A DNA stretch of 64,000 nt from positions 1 to 64,000 of the forward strand of contig NZ_CALYQV010000003.1 in assembly GCF_945290125.1 (NCBI RefSeq). The letters are read 5' to 3'. Source of the stretch: an uncultured Lactobacillus sp. (lineage in GTDB: Bacteria; Bacillota; Bacilli; Lactobacillales; Lactobacillaceae). The position numbers and the translations under genes are program-made. The notes beneath the pieces are model-generated. The model did not search any database, was not told where the DNA came from, and worked only from the letters and a program-made list of their open reading frames with translations. Below are positions 24,429 through 34,249 of the stretch, in pieces. Position 1 is the stretch's first letter. Each line of letters begins with the position of its first letter.

Positions 24429-25646
24429 TTAAATTAAATCATGAAATAGTCCAACTGCATAATTTGCAGCATCAAAATCTGCCAAATCACTTGCCTTTTC
24501 ACCTAAACCAACTAATTTTACTGGCAACTTCATTTCATTTCTAATTGCTAAGACTACCCCACCTTTTGATGAACCATCTAACTTAGTGAGCACCAAACCT
24601 GTTAGTTTGGTAGTTTTATCAAAGTCTTTGGCCTGCAATAATGCATTTTGCCCCGTTGAACCATCAAGTACTAAAAGAGTTTCAGTAGGTTCTTCCGGAG
24701 CTTGCTTTTTTATTGTTCTCTCAATCTTTTCCAGCTCGTTCATTAAATTCTTTTTATTTTGCAATCTACCGGCCGTATCAACAAGTAAAAAATCATAATT
24801 TTCTTGAAGAGCCTTTGTCGTGGCGTCATAAACAACAGAAGCCGGATCCGCCTGTTCCTTGCCAGTCACAACGGGCACACCAACTCTTTTTCCCCATTCA
24901 CTGAGTTGTTCAACTGCACCAACTCTAAATGTATCAGCTGCAGCTAAAAGAACAGACTTACCTTCGTCCTTAAAACGTTTTGTTAATTTGCCAATTGTAG
25001 TAGTTTTACCAGCGCCATTCACCCCAACAAAAAGATAGATATTTGGTTTACCGTCATTATGAACAGTTAGCTTTTCATTTTCTGAATTACCACTTTCATC
25101 ATAAAGGTCAACTAATTTTTCTACTATCACCCTTTTTAGGTCGTCTCGTGATTTGGCTTTTTGCAATTTAGCTTCATCACGAAGTTCGTCTGTCAGTTCT
25201 TCGGCTGTTTCATAGCCAACATCAGACTCAATTAGTAGCTCCTCCAAATCGTCAAAGAAATCTTCGTCAACTGTTCTAAACTGTGCGAAAAAGCGATTTA
25301 ATCTGGCACCAAAGCCTTGATTAGTTTTCTCCAGGCCTTTTTCATATAACTCAGTTTCATCCTGATCTTCGCTATCTGATTCGGGTTCAGCCTCTTTCTT
25401 TAGAGATTGCTCTGGCGTGGAAGTCGTAGAATCTTCATTTTGCTTTTCAGTTTCAGCAGTCTCAGCAGAAGCTTTTTCTACTGACGTTAAACCATTATCA
25501 CTCTCTGTAGCAATTTTAGCTTGTTCAGTTGGAGCTCCTTGATCCTCTTTTGGACTTTCGCCTTTAGGTTGATCATTATTTTCGTTATTTTTTGTTTCGT
25601 CATTTTCACCAAACAATGATTTTTTTATTTTATCAAATAAACCCAA
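24429..25646 (-). CDS. ftsY: signal recognition particle receptor FtsY
   Basis: FtsY is the membrane-associated SRP receptor GTPase. The 405-residue protein has a short basic start (MGLFDKIKKSLFG), a very acidic A domain (about 15-105), the N domain and the G domain with GVNGAGKTTT at 208-217, DTAGRLQNKKNL, and TKLDGSSKGGV. The start is TTG at 25646 behind GAGGTG, two bases after smc, so translation is coupled. This is the standard rnc-smc-ftsY order; ffh lies about 4 kb further on, separated by pepD and a permease. Confidence 0.96.
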   Translation of the reverse strand: MGLFDKIKKSLFGENDETKNNENNDQPKGESPKEDQGAPTEQAKIATESDNGLTSVEKASAETAETEKQNEDSTTSTPEQSLKKEAEPESDSEDQDETELYEKGLEKTNQGFGARLNRFFAQFRTVDEDFFDDLEELLIESDVGYETAEELTDELRDEAKLQKAKSRDDLKRVIVEKLVDLYDESGNSENEKLTVHNDGKPNIYLFVGVNGAGKTTTIGKLTKRFKDEGKSVLLAAADTFRVGAVEQLSEWGKRVGVPVVTGKEQADPASVVYDATTKALQENYDFLLVDTAGRLQNKKNLMNELEKIERTIKKQAPEEPTETLLVLDGSTGQNALLQAKDFDKTTKLTGLVLTKLDGSSKGGVVLAIRNEMKLPVKLVGLGEKASDLADFDAANYAVGLFHDLI

Positions 25647-25648
25647 TT

Positions 25649-28600
25649 TTATTTCACCTCATTTTTTAATTCTTTTAAAGAAACGGATAATACTTGTGAA
25701 ACTCCTGATTCTTGCATTACAACCCCATAAAGCTGATCTGCTCTTTCCATTGTGCCCCTTCTATGTGTGATTACAATAAACTGAGTATGCATGTCATATT
25801 CTTCTAAAAAATTGGCAAAGCGAGTGACATTAGAGTCATCCAACGCAGCCTCGACTTCATCCAAAACGCAAAATGGTACTGGCTTAACTTTTAGCATGGC
25901 AAAAAGAAGTGTGATTGCGGTCAATGCCCGTTCCCCACCAGAAAGTAAACTGAGTCTTTGCAGTTTCTTTCCTGGTGGTTGAGCTATAATTTCGATACCA
26001 GTAGCTAACAAATGCTCCGGGTCAGTTAAGACTAGCTTGGCACTACCACCACCAAAAACAACTGGGAATAATTCACTGAAGCTTTTAGCTACAGCAGTGA
26101 AAGTTGATTTAAACCGATTACAAACTTCTTGATCAAGTTCCGACATCGATTCTTCTAAGTTATCTCGACCTTTTAGCAAGTCATTTTGTTGAGCATTAAG
26201 AAAATCATACCGTTTCTTAACATTATCATACTCTTCAATTGCTTTTAGATTGACGGGCCCGATATCAGCAATAGACATACGATGCAATTTCACATCTTTT
26301 TGCAGTTGGGCACGATTTACTTCGTTATTTTCTTTTTCTGCTTGATGCAAAGCTGCTTCATATGTTAACGAGTAATCTGTATTCAAAGTATCTAAACGCT
26401 GGTCTATCTGGCTGTTTAACTGCACTATTTTGACAGAATATTCTTTTTGCTCGGCAGCCGCATCTTTACGCAGATCATAATTACGGCTTGCCACCTGATC
26501 AAGCTGGTTAATTTGTGCATCATACTGACCCAGTTTGGAGCTCAGACTATTAAGCTGATTTTGTAATTTTTGCTTTTTAACAGCTCCATCATTTTTTTCT
26601 TGCTCAAAGGTCGTCTGCTTTTTATGGTCAAGCAGATCATTCTGCTTAAGTTCATTTAATTTTTGCTCTAAAGTAGCAATTTGCTTTTGCTGCTGCTTTG
26701 AATCACGCCTTTTTTCAGATATTTGTTTTGCAATATTTTCCAACTTGTTTGCATAAACAGCAATCTGGGGATCAAGCTCGTTTAATTTAGACTGAATATC
26801 ATGATTTAGTTCAGTAAAGTTTTTAATTCGCAATTGCAGATCACTAATTTTTTGCTTTTGCTGAGAAATTTCTGTCTGAAATCTCTTCTTTTCTTTTTCC
26901 GCTTGCATAATCTTTTGCTTAGTGGAATCAATTTCCTGATTGCGTTCTTCTTTTTGCTGTTCAAATAAACTATTAGCAGTTTTTAACCTGTTTACTTCTT
27001 TTTCCTGATTTTGATACGAAAGTACTGTCTCACCTAAATTCTGTTTCAGATTTTGGAGCTTTGCCTGTGCATCTTTTACTTTCTTTAGCAAACCATTATT
27101 TTTATTATTAACAACAGCTAAATCTACTTCGCTATTTTCTATTTTCTGCTGTAATTTGCCAATTTCTTTCTTTAGTTCACCAAGTTCTGCTGTAGTTTGA
27201 AGCGGAGAATTACTTTTTTGATTACGCACTCCTCCTGTCATTGAACCACCAGGTGAAATAACATCGCCATCAAGCGTAACAATACGATAGCGAGAAACGC
27301 GTTGCCTAATTTTTAGCGCATTATTTATGGTATCAACTATTATAGTATTTCCAAGCAAATAGTTAATCGCAGGCGTAATATTTTGACCACGCAAACTTTT
27401 AACTATTTCACTTGCAATACCTTGAAAGCCAGGAAAAGAAGAAATCGTATTAATCGTTGAGGAAGGAATCGAATACTCCCGCAAGCCATCAAGGGGTAAA
27501 AAAGTAGCTCGTCCAGCACGATTTTCTTTTAACTGGTTAATGGCATCCCGAGCATCCAGTTTTGTTGCAGTTACTAAATTTTGAACTCCATTACCCAGAG
27601 CCGTAGCCATGGCAATTTCATATTTTGCAGGAAAAATAATTAATTCACCCACAGCACCTATAACGCCATGGTAATCTGCTAGATTATTTAGCACGTTTTT
27701 AACACCATAAAAGTACCCTTCGTGACGTTTACGGATATTTTCCAGTACATCATGGCGTGCCTTTAATTGACTGAATTGTTGGCTTTCTGTAGAAAGAGAA
27801 TTTTGCAAAGTCAACAAATTATTTTGCGTTAGCCTTTGTTCTTGAGATAGCTCCTTTACCTGTTGTTTCTTATTTTGATAATCTTGTTTAAGCTTTTTAC
27901 CTTCGACCTGAAGTCTATTAAGTTCAGCACTTTCTTTTTCCAATTCATTAGAAACATTTTCTGTTTGCAGTTGGGTATTATCACTAAGCTTTTTTAATTC
28001 AGAATTAAGATAAACAATTTCATTATTATTAGAAGTTTGATCTTGTAATAACTGAATATAATTTGACCGCAGCTGCTCTAAATTTTGGTTCAGTTGTTCC
28101 GGGTTTTCTTTTAGCTGTGTCGTTAGCCCTATTCTCTTATTATTTAATTGCTCTTGTTCTTTTTTAAGATGGCCTTCTTCTTCAAGCAGATCAGTCGTTT
28201 CCTTTTTAGTACTCACTATCTGCTCTTTTAAGTCGCTTAATTCGGACTGATATTCTTTTTTAGTAGCTTCATTATACTGTTTGCTCTGTTCAGAAACTTG
28301 CAAATGCGTATTTATTTCCGAAAGCTTTTTTGTCAACGAAAATAAATCATTTTGAATTTGATCTTTTTGAGCATTTAAAGTTTGAAATTCTTTTCTTTTG
28401 TCAGCTACCGCACCTTGAGAGGCTTTAACTTCTTGATCCAATTTTGTCAACAGATTCTGATTTTGGTCAGCTTTTTCTTGCACTGTTTGTTTTTGTTTAT
28501 CTAAATCTTGAATTTCAAAAGCTAACAAAGTTTTTAGTTCATGATCCAGACCTTTTTTCTGAAATTGATATTCCTTTGCGAGAGAGCTTTGTTCGTGAAG

Positions 28601-29212
28601 AGGTTCAATTCTCTGCTCCAGTTCTTTGACTAAATCATTGATGCGTACCAAGTTATCAGTTGTTTGTTGTAATTGAACTTTTGCTTCTTCCTTTTGCTTT
28701 TTAAAATGTAATACTCCAGCTGCTTCCTCAAACAGTGAGCGCCGCTCTTCAGGACGAGAATTTAATACTTGATCAACCCGTCCTTGTGAAATGATGGCTA
28801 AGCTTTCTTGTGAAATGCCAGAATCCAGAAACAAAGCTCGGACATCTCGTTGCCTAACACTTTTTTGATTTATTAAATATTCGTTTTCGCCCGACCGTAA
28901 AATTCGCCGAGTTACAATTACCTGGTCATCCTTAAAATTAAGTTCACTTTTTTTATTGTCAAAAATAAGGGAAACTTCAGCGTGATTGGCCGGCTTACGA
29001 AATTCACTGCCCGCAAATATCACGTCTTTCATGTTTGAGCCCCGCAAAGATTTGGCACTTGACTCACCCATGACCCATCTTATTGCTTCAGTAATATTGC
29101 TTTTACCACTACCATTAGGACCAACTATGCCAGTAATACCAGTATCAAATTCTATTTTTGTTTTTTCGGCAAAAGATTTAAAGCCGTCAATTATTAGTTC
29201 AGTTAGTGGCAC
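25649..29212 (-). CDS. smc: chromosome segregation ATPase SMC
   Basis: SMC forms the condensin ring with ScpA/ScpB that organises and segregates the chromosome. The 1187-residue protein has Walker A GPNGSGKSN (31-39), two long coiled coils (about 165-500 and 660-1000) flanking a hinge (about 505-655, with GVIGAVGELI and DGDVISPGGSMTGG), and the C-terminal ATPase with signature LSGGERALTA and Walker B PFCVLDEVEAALDD. The start is GTG at 29212 behind AGGAG. It follows rnc by 11 bases. Length is typical. Confidence 0.97.
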   Translation of the reverse strand: MPLTELIIDGFKSFAEKTKIEFDTGITGIVGPNGSGKSNITEAIRWVMGESSAKSLRGSNMKDVIFAGSEFRKPANHAEVSLIFDNKKSELNFKDDQVIVTRRILRSGENEYLINQKSVRQRDVRALFLDSGISQESLAIISQGRVDQVLNSRPEERRSLFEEAAGVLHFKKQKEEAKVQLQQTTDNLVRINDLVKELEQRIEPLHEQSSLAKEYQFQKKGLDHELKTLLAFEIQDLDKQKQTVQEKADQNQNLLTKLDQEVKASQGAVADKRKEFQTLNAQKDQIQNDLFSLTKKLSEINTHLQVSEQSKQYNEATKKEYQSELSDLKEQIVSTKKETTDLLEEEGHLKKEQEQLNNKRIGLTTQLKENPEQLNQNLEQLRSNYIQLLQDQTSNNNEIVYLNSELKKLSDNTQLQTENVSNELEKESAELNRLQVEGKKLKQDYQNKKQQVKELSQEQRLTQNNLLTLQNSLSTESQQFSQLKARHDVLENIRKRHEGYFYGVKNVLNNLADYHGVIGAVGELIIFPAKYEIAMATALGNGVQNLVTATKLDARDAINQLKENRAGRATFLPLDGLREYSIPSSTINTISSFPGFQGIASEIVKSLRGQNITPAINYLLGNTIIVDTINNALKIRQRVSRYRIVTLDGDVISPGGSMTGGVRNQKSNSPLQTTAELGELKKEIGKLQQKIENSEVDLAVVNNKNNGLLKKVKDAQAKLQNLKQNLGETVLSYQNQEKEVNRLKTANSLFEQQKEERNQEIDSTKQKIMQAEKEKKRFQTEISQQKQKISDLQLRIKNFTELNHDIQSKLNELDPQIAVYANKLENIAKQISEKRRDSKQQQKQIATLEQKLNELKQNDLLDHKKQTTFEQEKNDGAVKKQKLQNQLNSLSSKLGQYDAQINQLDQVASRNYDLRKDAAAEQKEYSVKIVQLNSQIDQRLDTLNTDYSLTYEAALHQAEKENNEVNRAQLQKDVKLHRMSIADIGPVNLKAIEEYDNVKKRYDFLNAQQNDLLKGRDNLEESMSELDQEVCNRFKSTFTAVAKSFSELFPVVFGGGSAKLVLTDPEHLLATGIEIIAQPPGKKLQRLSLLSGGERALTAITLLFAMLKVKPVPFCVLDEVEAALDDSNVTRFANFLEEYDMHTQFIVITHRRGTMERADQLYGVVMQESGVSQVLSVSLKELKNEVK

Positions 29213-29223
29213 ACACTCATCTC

Positions 29224-29910
29224 CTAATTAAGCTTATTTAAAGCAGTTTTTGCAGCCTCTTGCTCTGCAGCTTTTTTATTATGGCCTTGCCCTTGAGACA
29301 ATACTTTGCCATTGACAGCTAACTGTACAGTGAAACTAGACGGCAGCTGTTCTTCTTTCAAGACCTCGTATTCAATCTTTACAGGCCCATTTTTTTGCAG
29401 TAATTCTTGTAAATCAGTCTTATAATCACGTGAAGCATCAAATTTCCCAGCATCAATTAACGGGTACACTGTTAAGCTCAAAAAATGTTCGACTGCTTCC
29501 ATGCCCTGATCAAGAAAAAGCGCTCCGTTAAATGCTTCAAAAACGTCCTCTAGCAGTGTCTTACGAGAACGCGCACCAGCTTTTTCCTCACCATGACCTA
29601 GATTAATTTCAGCCGGAAAACCAAATTTTTGGGCAAATTCCGCAAAACCTTCAGTATCAACAATATTAGAACGCATCCTGGTTAATTCACCCTCATTAAG
29701 ACTCGAAAAATTACGATAAAGGTAATCAGATATTGCTAATTCTAAAACTGCATCCCCCAAAAATTCCAACTTTTCATAATCACGAATGCCATCTCCAGGA
29801 TGCTCGTTAGCATATGAAGAGTGGGTAAAGGCTTCTTCTAATAACTTCTGATTGTTAAATTTAATTTTATATTTCTTATCCAATCGATTAATAAACTTGG
29901 CACTAACCAT
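29224..29910 (-). CDS. rnc: ribonuclease III
   Basis: RNase III cleaves double-stranded RNA in rRNA maturation and mRNA turnover. The 228-residue protein has the catalytic signature YEKLEFLGDAVLELA (about 43-57) with the second metal-binding Glu/Asp in KTLLEDVFEAFNGALF, and a C-terminal dsRNA-binding domain (about 155-226, ending GQGHNKKAAEQEAAKTAL). It leads the rnc-smc-ftsY operon. In Bacillus acpP lies just upstream; here the 8-kb opp operon separates acpP from rnc. Confidence 0.96.
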   Translation of the reverse strand: MVSAKFINRLDKKYKIKFNNQKLLEEAFTHSSYANEHPGDGIRDYEKLEFLGDAVLELAISDYLYRNFSSLNEGELTRMRSNIVDTEGFAEFAQKFGFPAEINLGHGEEKAGARSRKTLLEDVFEAFNGALFLDQGMEAVEHFLSLTVYPLIDAGKFDASRDYKTDLQELLQKNGPVKIEYEVLKEEQLPSSFTVQLAVNGKVLSQGQGHNKKAAEQEAAKTALNKLN

Positions 29911-29955
29911 TCTATCATCTCCTTAATAACCTAAATTATACCAGTTTTTAAGTGT

Positions 29956-29995
29956 AAAAAAGAAAACTATTGTTTCTAAATAACAACAGTTTTCT
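29956..29995 (-). terminator. terminator of the opp operon
   Basis: AGAAAACTGTTGTT pairs with AACAATAGTTTTCT (one mismatch) on the minus strand with a T run, between the last oppA and rnc. Confidence 0.85.
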
Positions 29996-30017
29996 ATCTT
30001 TTATTCTATATTAATTT

Positions 30018-31793
30018 TTATTTTGTATAAGCAACCTTGTACCAAAGTGGATGTCCGTTATTTTGCTTGGATGGTTTTTGTGAATAGCCAGTAAGTTTGC
30101 TGTTAACCGCATCTATTTGATATGCATTGTAAAGCGGAACAACATAAGCCCGATCAAACATGTATTTTTGCCATTCATGGAATTTTTCTACACGATACTT
30201 GTGGTTAAATGCCTTTTGAGAATCCATTTCTTTGATTAGCTTCGTATTTTCTGGAGTGACAAAACGTGAGTAGTTGGACATTGTCCCTTCACTAAACATT
30301 TGTTCCTGGGACGGTTCAGATGAAAGACCCCATGCAGCCATAAACATATCCACATCAGGTGAATCATGTTGGACTTTATCATAGAAAGAATTAAATTCTG
30401 TCAAACGGCCACCAACTAATTTAACATTTAAGCCAATCTTATTCCATTGTTGAATGAAGTTTTGCATAATCGGTTGTTGAATCGAATTACCAGACATGGC
30501 CATAAAGTGAATGGTTAATGGCTTGCCATTAGGTTGTACACGCCATTTACCTTTTTTCTTGTAGCCAGCTTTATCTAGGATTTGATTGGCCTTCTTAATG
30601 TTATAAGTATAGCCTTTTACACTTTTATCAAAATAGTCACCAAATTGTGCTGGAATTAAAGTTGGAACTTGGAAGCTTAGGCCGTCAGTATAATGTTTAT
30701 AAACAGCATCAGTATTCATTGCATAAGCTATAGCTTGGCGTAATGCTTTGTTATTCATTTTGGCATTTGGATTCATCACGTTCTTTGACTTTTTACTATC
30801 CCATTTACCAACCTTAAAAGCTAAATAACTGTAATATAGAGGAATTTTAGCTACAAATGTGACATCCTTAGTATCCTTAACTTGTTTCCACTGGCTGTTA
30901 GTAACCCTGATAATATCAAATTTATGATTTTTAATTGCTTGTGAAGCAGAGTTTGGAGAAACAACTTGGTAAACAATTTTGTCTAGTTTTGGCTGACCAC
31001 GCCAATAATACTTATTTGGTATCCAAGTAACAGATTGACCACGTACAATTTTATTAAGCTTGTAAGGACCAAAGAACAAAGGATTCTTTCTCAACTTATC
31101 TGAAGATTCTAGTTTATCAAACGGAACATCTTTTAAATAGTGATACGGTGCGGCTGCCTCCCAAATATAGCCGTTACCACTATAATACATACCAGGTTTT
31201 AATTCTTTGCAGTGCAGCACTACAACTCGTCCATCTGGACCGTCAGGCATTTCTATTCCTGAAATTGTTTTGGCCTTGCCTTCATGATATTCCCTTAAGC
31301 CATTGATAATATTGAGTTGATTGGCATATCTCTGAGATTTAGTTGCTTTGTTTGCAATAATCTCATATGCGAATTCTATATCCTTGGCAGTTACCTGTTT
31401 GCCATCAGACCACTTAACACCCTTTTTAACTGTGATAGTGGCAGTATTTGCTTTACGATCGAGTTTAAGAGTAGCTGGACCCTTATCGTTTATCTTGTAA
31501 TCATCATCTGTTTCAAATAATGATTCTTGACCAGGACTTGCGACATCAGCACTTGGTTGATCCATTTGCAATTCTTCGTTAAAGACGCCGGTGAATGGTG
31601 TATCAGTTATTTCAGCAACTTTAATTGTTCCACCCTTCTTGGCAGTCTTAACCGGGGTTTCAATTGGGAACTTGCTGGCAGTCTTAGCCCCCTCATTGCT
31701 GGCGCTCTTATTACTCTTGCCACAAGCTACCAAAGTTAACGCAGCTGCAGTTATAAGCCCTACTGAACCTAAAATTTTTCTTGTTCTCATCAT
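30018..31793 (-). CDS. oppA: oligopeptide-binding lipoprotein OppA, downstream copy
   Basis: Extracellular substrate-binding protein of the Opp ABC importer (SBP_bac_5 family, cluster C). The 591-residue precursor has a lipoprotein signal peptide with lipobox LVAC and Cys24 as the lipid-anchored residue, followed by the peptide-binding lobes (for example KGVKWSDGKQVTAKDIEFAY and GPYKL blocks). ATG at 31793 is chosen because AAAGGAG lies six bases upstream; ATG at 31814 precedes that site. It is a close paralogue of the protein at 32134-33906, sharing long identical blocks. It has its own two promoter candidates, so it can be expressed apart from the permease genes. Confidence 0.93.
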   Translation of the reverse strand: MMRTRKILGSVGLITAAALTLVACGKSNKSASNEGAKTASKFPIETPVKTAKKGGTIKVAEITDTPFTGVFNEELQMDQPSADVASPGQESLFETDDDYKINDKGPATLKLDRKANTATITVKKGVKWSDGKQVTAKDIEFAYEIIANKATKSQRYANQLNIINGLREYHEGKAKTISGIEMPDGPDGRVVVLHCKELKPGMYYSGNGYIWEAAAPYHYLKDVPFDKLESSDKLRKNPLFFGPYKLNKIVRGQSVTWIPNKYYWRGQPKLDKIVYQVVSPNSASQAIKNHKFDIIRVTNSQWKQVKDTKDVTFVAKIPLYYSYLAFKVGKWDSKKSKNVMNPNAKMNNKALRQAIAYAMNTDAVYKHYTDGLSFQVPTLIPAQFGDYFDKSVKGYTYNIKKANQILDKAGYKKKGKWRVQPNGKPLTIHFMAMSGNSIQQPIMQNFIQQWNKIGLNVKLVGGRLTEFNSFYDKVQHDSPDVDMFMAAWGLSSEPSQEQMFSEGTMSNYSRFVTPENTKLIKEMDSQKAFNHKYRVEKFHEWQKYMFDRAYVVPLYNAYQIDAVNSKLTGYSQKPSKQNNGHPLWYKVAYTK

Positions 31794-31849
31794 ACATGTC
31801 TCCTTTATATGCAAAGTTAATAGTATTTTGGAAACAAGCTAACAGATAA

Positions 31850-31877
31850 ATGTTAACATTAATCATTAAAAAAGCAA
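31850..31877 (-). promoter_or_regulatory. proximal promoter of downstream oppA
   Basis: TTGCTT (31872-31877), a 16-bp spacer and TAACAT (31850-31855) on the minus strand. It resembles the promoter of the upstream oppA, suggesting that the duplication carried it along. Confidence 0.55.
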
Positions 31878-31890
31878 GGTAAATTCAGAA

Positions 31891-31918
31891 ATTATACTAT
31901 CTATAAATAGTAAAGCAA
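31891..31918 (-). promoter_or_regulatory. distal promoter of downstream oppA
   Basis: TTGCTT (31913-31918), a 16-bp spacer and a perfect TATAAT (31891-31896) on the minus strand. The rest of the 31919-32084 stretch shows no gene. Confidence 0.6.
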
Positions 31919-32084
31919 TTAAAAAAATACATATTATTTAAATAATAAAAATTCCATCAAATGTTTGGGTTAACCAATATCGGAAAGAATTGAGGATTAA
32001 AGCTTAAAAATTTAGTTTTAATAATGTGTCATCAAAAATTATCTTCTAGAAAATTATAGAAAGTGATTTTTAAAAAGTTAAAAT

Positions 32085-32120
32085 AAAAAATACCAAACTA
32101 TTTTACTAGTTTGATATTTT
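32085..32120 (-). terminator. terminator after upstream oppA copy
   Basis: AAAATATCAAACTA pairs with TAGTTTGGTATTTT around a six-base loop, then T runs on the minus strand. Confidence 0.82.
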
Positions 32121-32133
32121 CACTTAAATTCTA

Positions 32134-33906
32134 TTATTTAACATAACCAACTTGGTACCATAACTGGTGACCATTGTTATTTTGTGATGGTTTCAATGTG
32201 TAACCTGTAAGCTTATCATTTACAGCGTCAATACTATATGCGTTTGATGCTGGAACAACATAAGCCTGATCCAACATGTATTTTTGCCATTCATGGAACT
32301 TTTGAACACGGTATTTATGATCAAAAGCCTTTTGAGAATCAATTTCATCAAGTAATTTACTGTTTTCTGGAGTGACAAAACGTGAATAGTTGGATGGAGT
32401 TGCCTCTTTGTAAAGGTCAGCTGGAGACGGTTCTGACGAAAGACCCCATGCAGCCATAAACATATCAACTGAAGGATCATCATGTTGCACTTTATCATAG
32501 AACGAGTTGAATTCAGTCAGACGGCCACCAACCAAAGAAACATTTAAACCAATTTTATGCCATTGTTGTAAATAGTTCTGTGCAATAGGCTCAGCCGTTG
32601 CGCTTCCTGACATTGTCATAAAATGAATCTTTAATGGCTTACCATTTGGTTGAGTACGCCATTTACCTTTCTTCTTATAGCCGGCCTTATCCAAAATCTG
32701 GTTCGCCTTTTTCAGGTTGTAAGTATAACCCTTGATGCTCTTATCAAAGTAATCACCAAACTGCGCTGGAATCAAAGTAGGCACTTGGAAAGAAAGACCT
32801 TTAGTATAATGCTTATTAACGTCTGAGATATTCATCGCATAAGCAATAGCTTGCCGCAATGGTTTATGATTCATCTTGGCATTTGGATCCATAACGTTTT
32901 TGCCCTTTTTGGCATCCCATCTACCAACTTTAAATGCTAGATAGCTGTAGTATAAAGGAATACTAGCAACAAAATTAATATTCTTAGTCTTTTTTACTTG
33001 ATCCCATTGTGAGTTAATAACTTTGATGATATCAAATTTGTGACTCTTAATGGCCTGACTGGCGGAATTAGGATTAATAACCTGGTAAATGACCTTATCT
33101 AATTTTGGTTTACCGCGCCAGTAATATTTGTTTGGTGTCCAAGTTACTGATTGGCCACGAACAAGTTTGCTAACTTTAAACGGACCAAAGTATAATGGCT
33201 TTTTCCTGATCTGATCAGATTCCTTAAGTTTACTAAAAGGAACATTCTTTAAGTAGTGATATGGCGCAGCTGATTCCCAGAAATAACCGTTACCACTGTT
33301 AGTCATACCAGGTTTTAATTCAGGATAGTGAATCACAATTGTTCTACCATTAGGGCCATCTGGCATTTCAATACCTGAAATAGTTTTAGCCTTGCCATCA
33401 TGGTATGCTTGTAAACCTTTAATGGTGGCCAATTGACTAGTGTATCTTTCTGATTGAGTAGCCTTATTAGCGAATATTTCATAGGAATATTCCATGTCTT
33501 TAGCATTAACCTGCTTACCGTCTGACCACTTAACACCCTTCTTGATAGTAATTGTGACAGTTTTATTCTTTTTATCCAACTTCATTGTAGCTGGACCTTT
33601 ATCATTAATCTTGTAGTTGTCATCAGTATCAAAAAGTGATTCTTCACCAGGAGATGCAACAGAACTATCAATAGCACTCATAGCCAACTCATCAGAAAAA
33701 ATTCCTGTGAATGGTGTATCTGTTTCCAAGGCAACTTTAACAGTTCCACCCTGTTTAGCTTCCTTCTTGGGTACTGCTTCTGGGAACTTCTTAGCTGTCT
33801 TGGCATTAGAATTATCATCAGTCTTGCCTGATTTGCCACAAGCTACCAGCGTTAAAGCAGCTGCTGTTACTACCCCCAATGATTTATATAAATTAGATTT
33901 TTTCAT
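32134..33906 (-). CDS. oppA: oligopeptide-binding lipoprotein OppA, upstream copy
   Basis: A 590-residue extracellular peptide-binding lipoprotein, first of two tandem oppA genes. The signal peptide ends in LVAC with Cys23 as the lipid anchor. The mature part has the SBP_bac_5 blocks and aligns almost end to end with the 591-residue neighbour (shared ISGIEMPDGP, PTLIPAQFGDYFDKS, FMAAWGLSSEPS). The most divergent stretch is just after the anchor; elsewhere scattered changes could alter peptide preference. ATG at 33906 is preceded by AAAGGAG. It follows oppC after a palindrome and has its own promoter, so binding protein can exceed permease. Confidence 0.93.
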   Translation of the reverse strand: MKKSNLYKSLGVVTAAALTLVACGKSGKTDDNSNAKTAKKFPEAVPKKEAKQGGTVKVALETDTPFTGIFSDELAMSAIDSSVASPGEESLFDTDDNYKINDKGPATMKLDKKNKTVTITIKKGVKWSDGKQVNAKDMEYSYEIFANKATQSERYTSQLATIKGLQAYHDGKAKTISGIEMPDGPNGRTIVIHYPELKPGMTNSGNGYFWESAAPYHYLKNVPFSKLKESDQIRKKPLYFGPFKVSKLVRGQSVTWTPNKYYWRGKPKLDKVIYQVINPNSASQAIKSHKFDIIKVINSQWDQVKKTKNINFVASIPLYYSYLAFKVGRWDAKKGKNVMDPNAKMNHKPLRQAIAYAMNISDVNKHYTKGLSFQVPTLIPAQFGDYFDKSIKGYTYNLKKANQILDKAGYKKKGKWRTQPNGKPLKIHFMTMSGSATAEPIAQNYLQQWHKIGLNVSLVGGRLTEFNSFYDKVQHDDPSVDMFMAAWGLSSEPSPADLYKEATPSNYSRFVTPENSKLLDEIDSQKAFDHKYRVQKFHEWQKYMLDQAYVVPASNAYSIDAVNDKLTGYTLKPSQNNNGHQLWYQVGYVK

Positions 33907-33967
33907 CTCTACATAACTCCTTTTTATTATCAGGAAAATTTAATTTTCAAAACAAGTTAATAATTAA

Positions 33968-33995
33968 ATATTACCACATAAAATTAAAAAAGCAA
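33968..33995 (-). promoter_or_regulatory. promoter of upstream oppA
   Basis: TTGCTT (33990-33995), a 16-bp spacer and an extended -10 TGGTAATAT (TAATAT at 33968-33973) on the minus strand. It lets binding protein be made in excess of the permease. Confidence 0.6.
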
Positions 33996-34186
33996 TAGTT
34001 TGTTCATTTATATTTAATAGATATTTATTTCATGAAGGACCACTTCTGGTATTAAATGTTGCCGTAAATACTTAATAATTACTTTTTTAGTCTTAATGTG
34101 GTAAAAATTAAATAGTTTAATGTTGAAAATTTTGCTATAAAAATTTGTGATAGAGATATTAAAGAAAAAACTGCTAATAAATAATA

Positions 34187-34204
34187 TGGTAAATTTACCA
34201 TACT
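34187..34204 (-). repeat. palindrome downstream of oppC
   Basis: ATGGTAAATTTACCAT is a perfect inverted repeat about 46 bases after the oppC stop, followed by AT-rich sequence and a T run. It may stabilise the upstream mRNA or terminate weakly before the oppA promoter. No gene lies in 33996-34249. Confidence 0.5.
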
Positions 34205-34249
34205 ATCTATTAACAGAGATTTTAGAATATAAATGATAAAAAATTCAGT

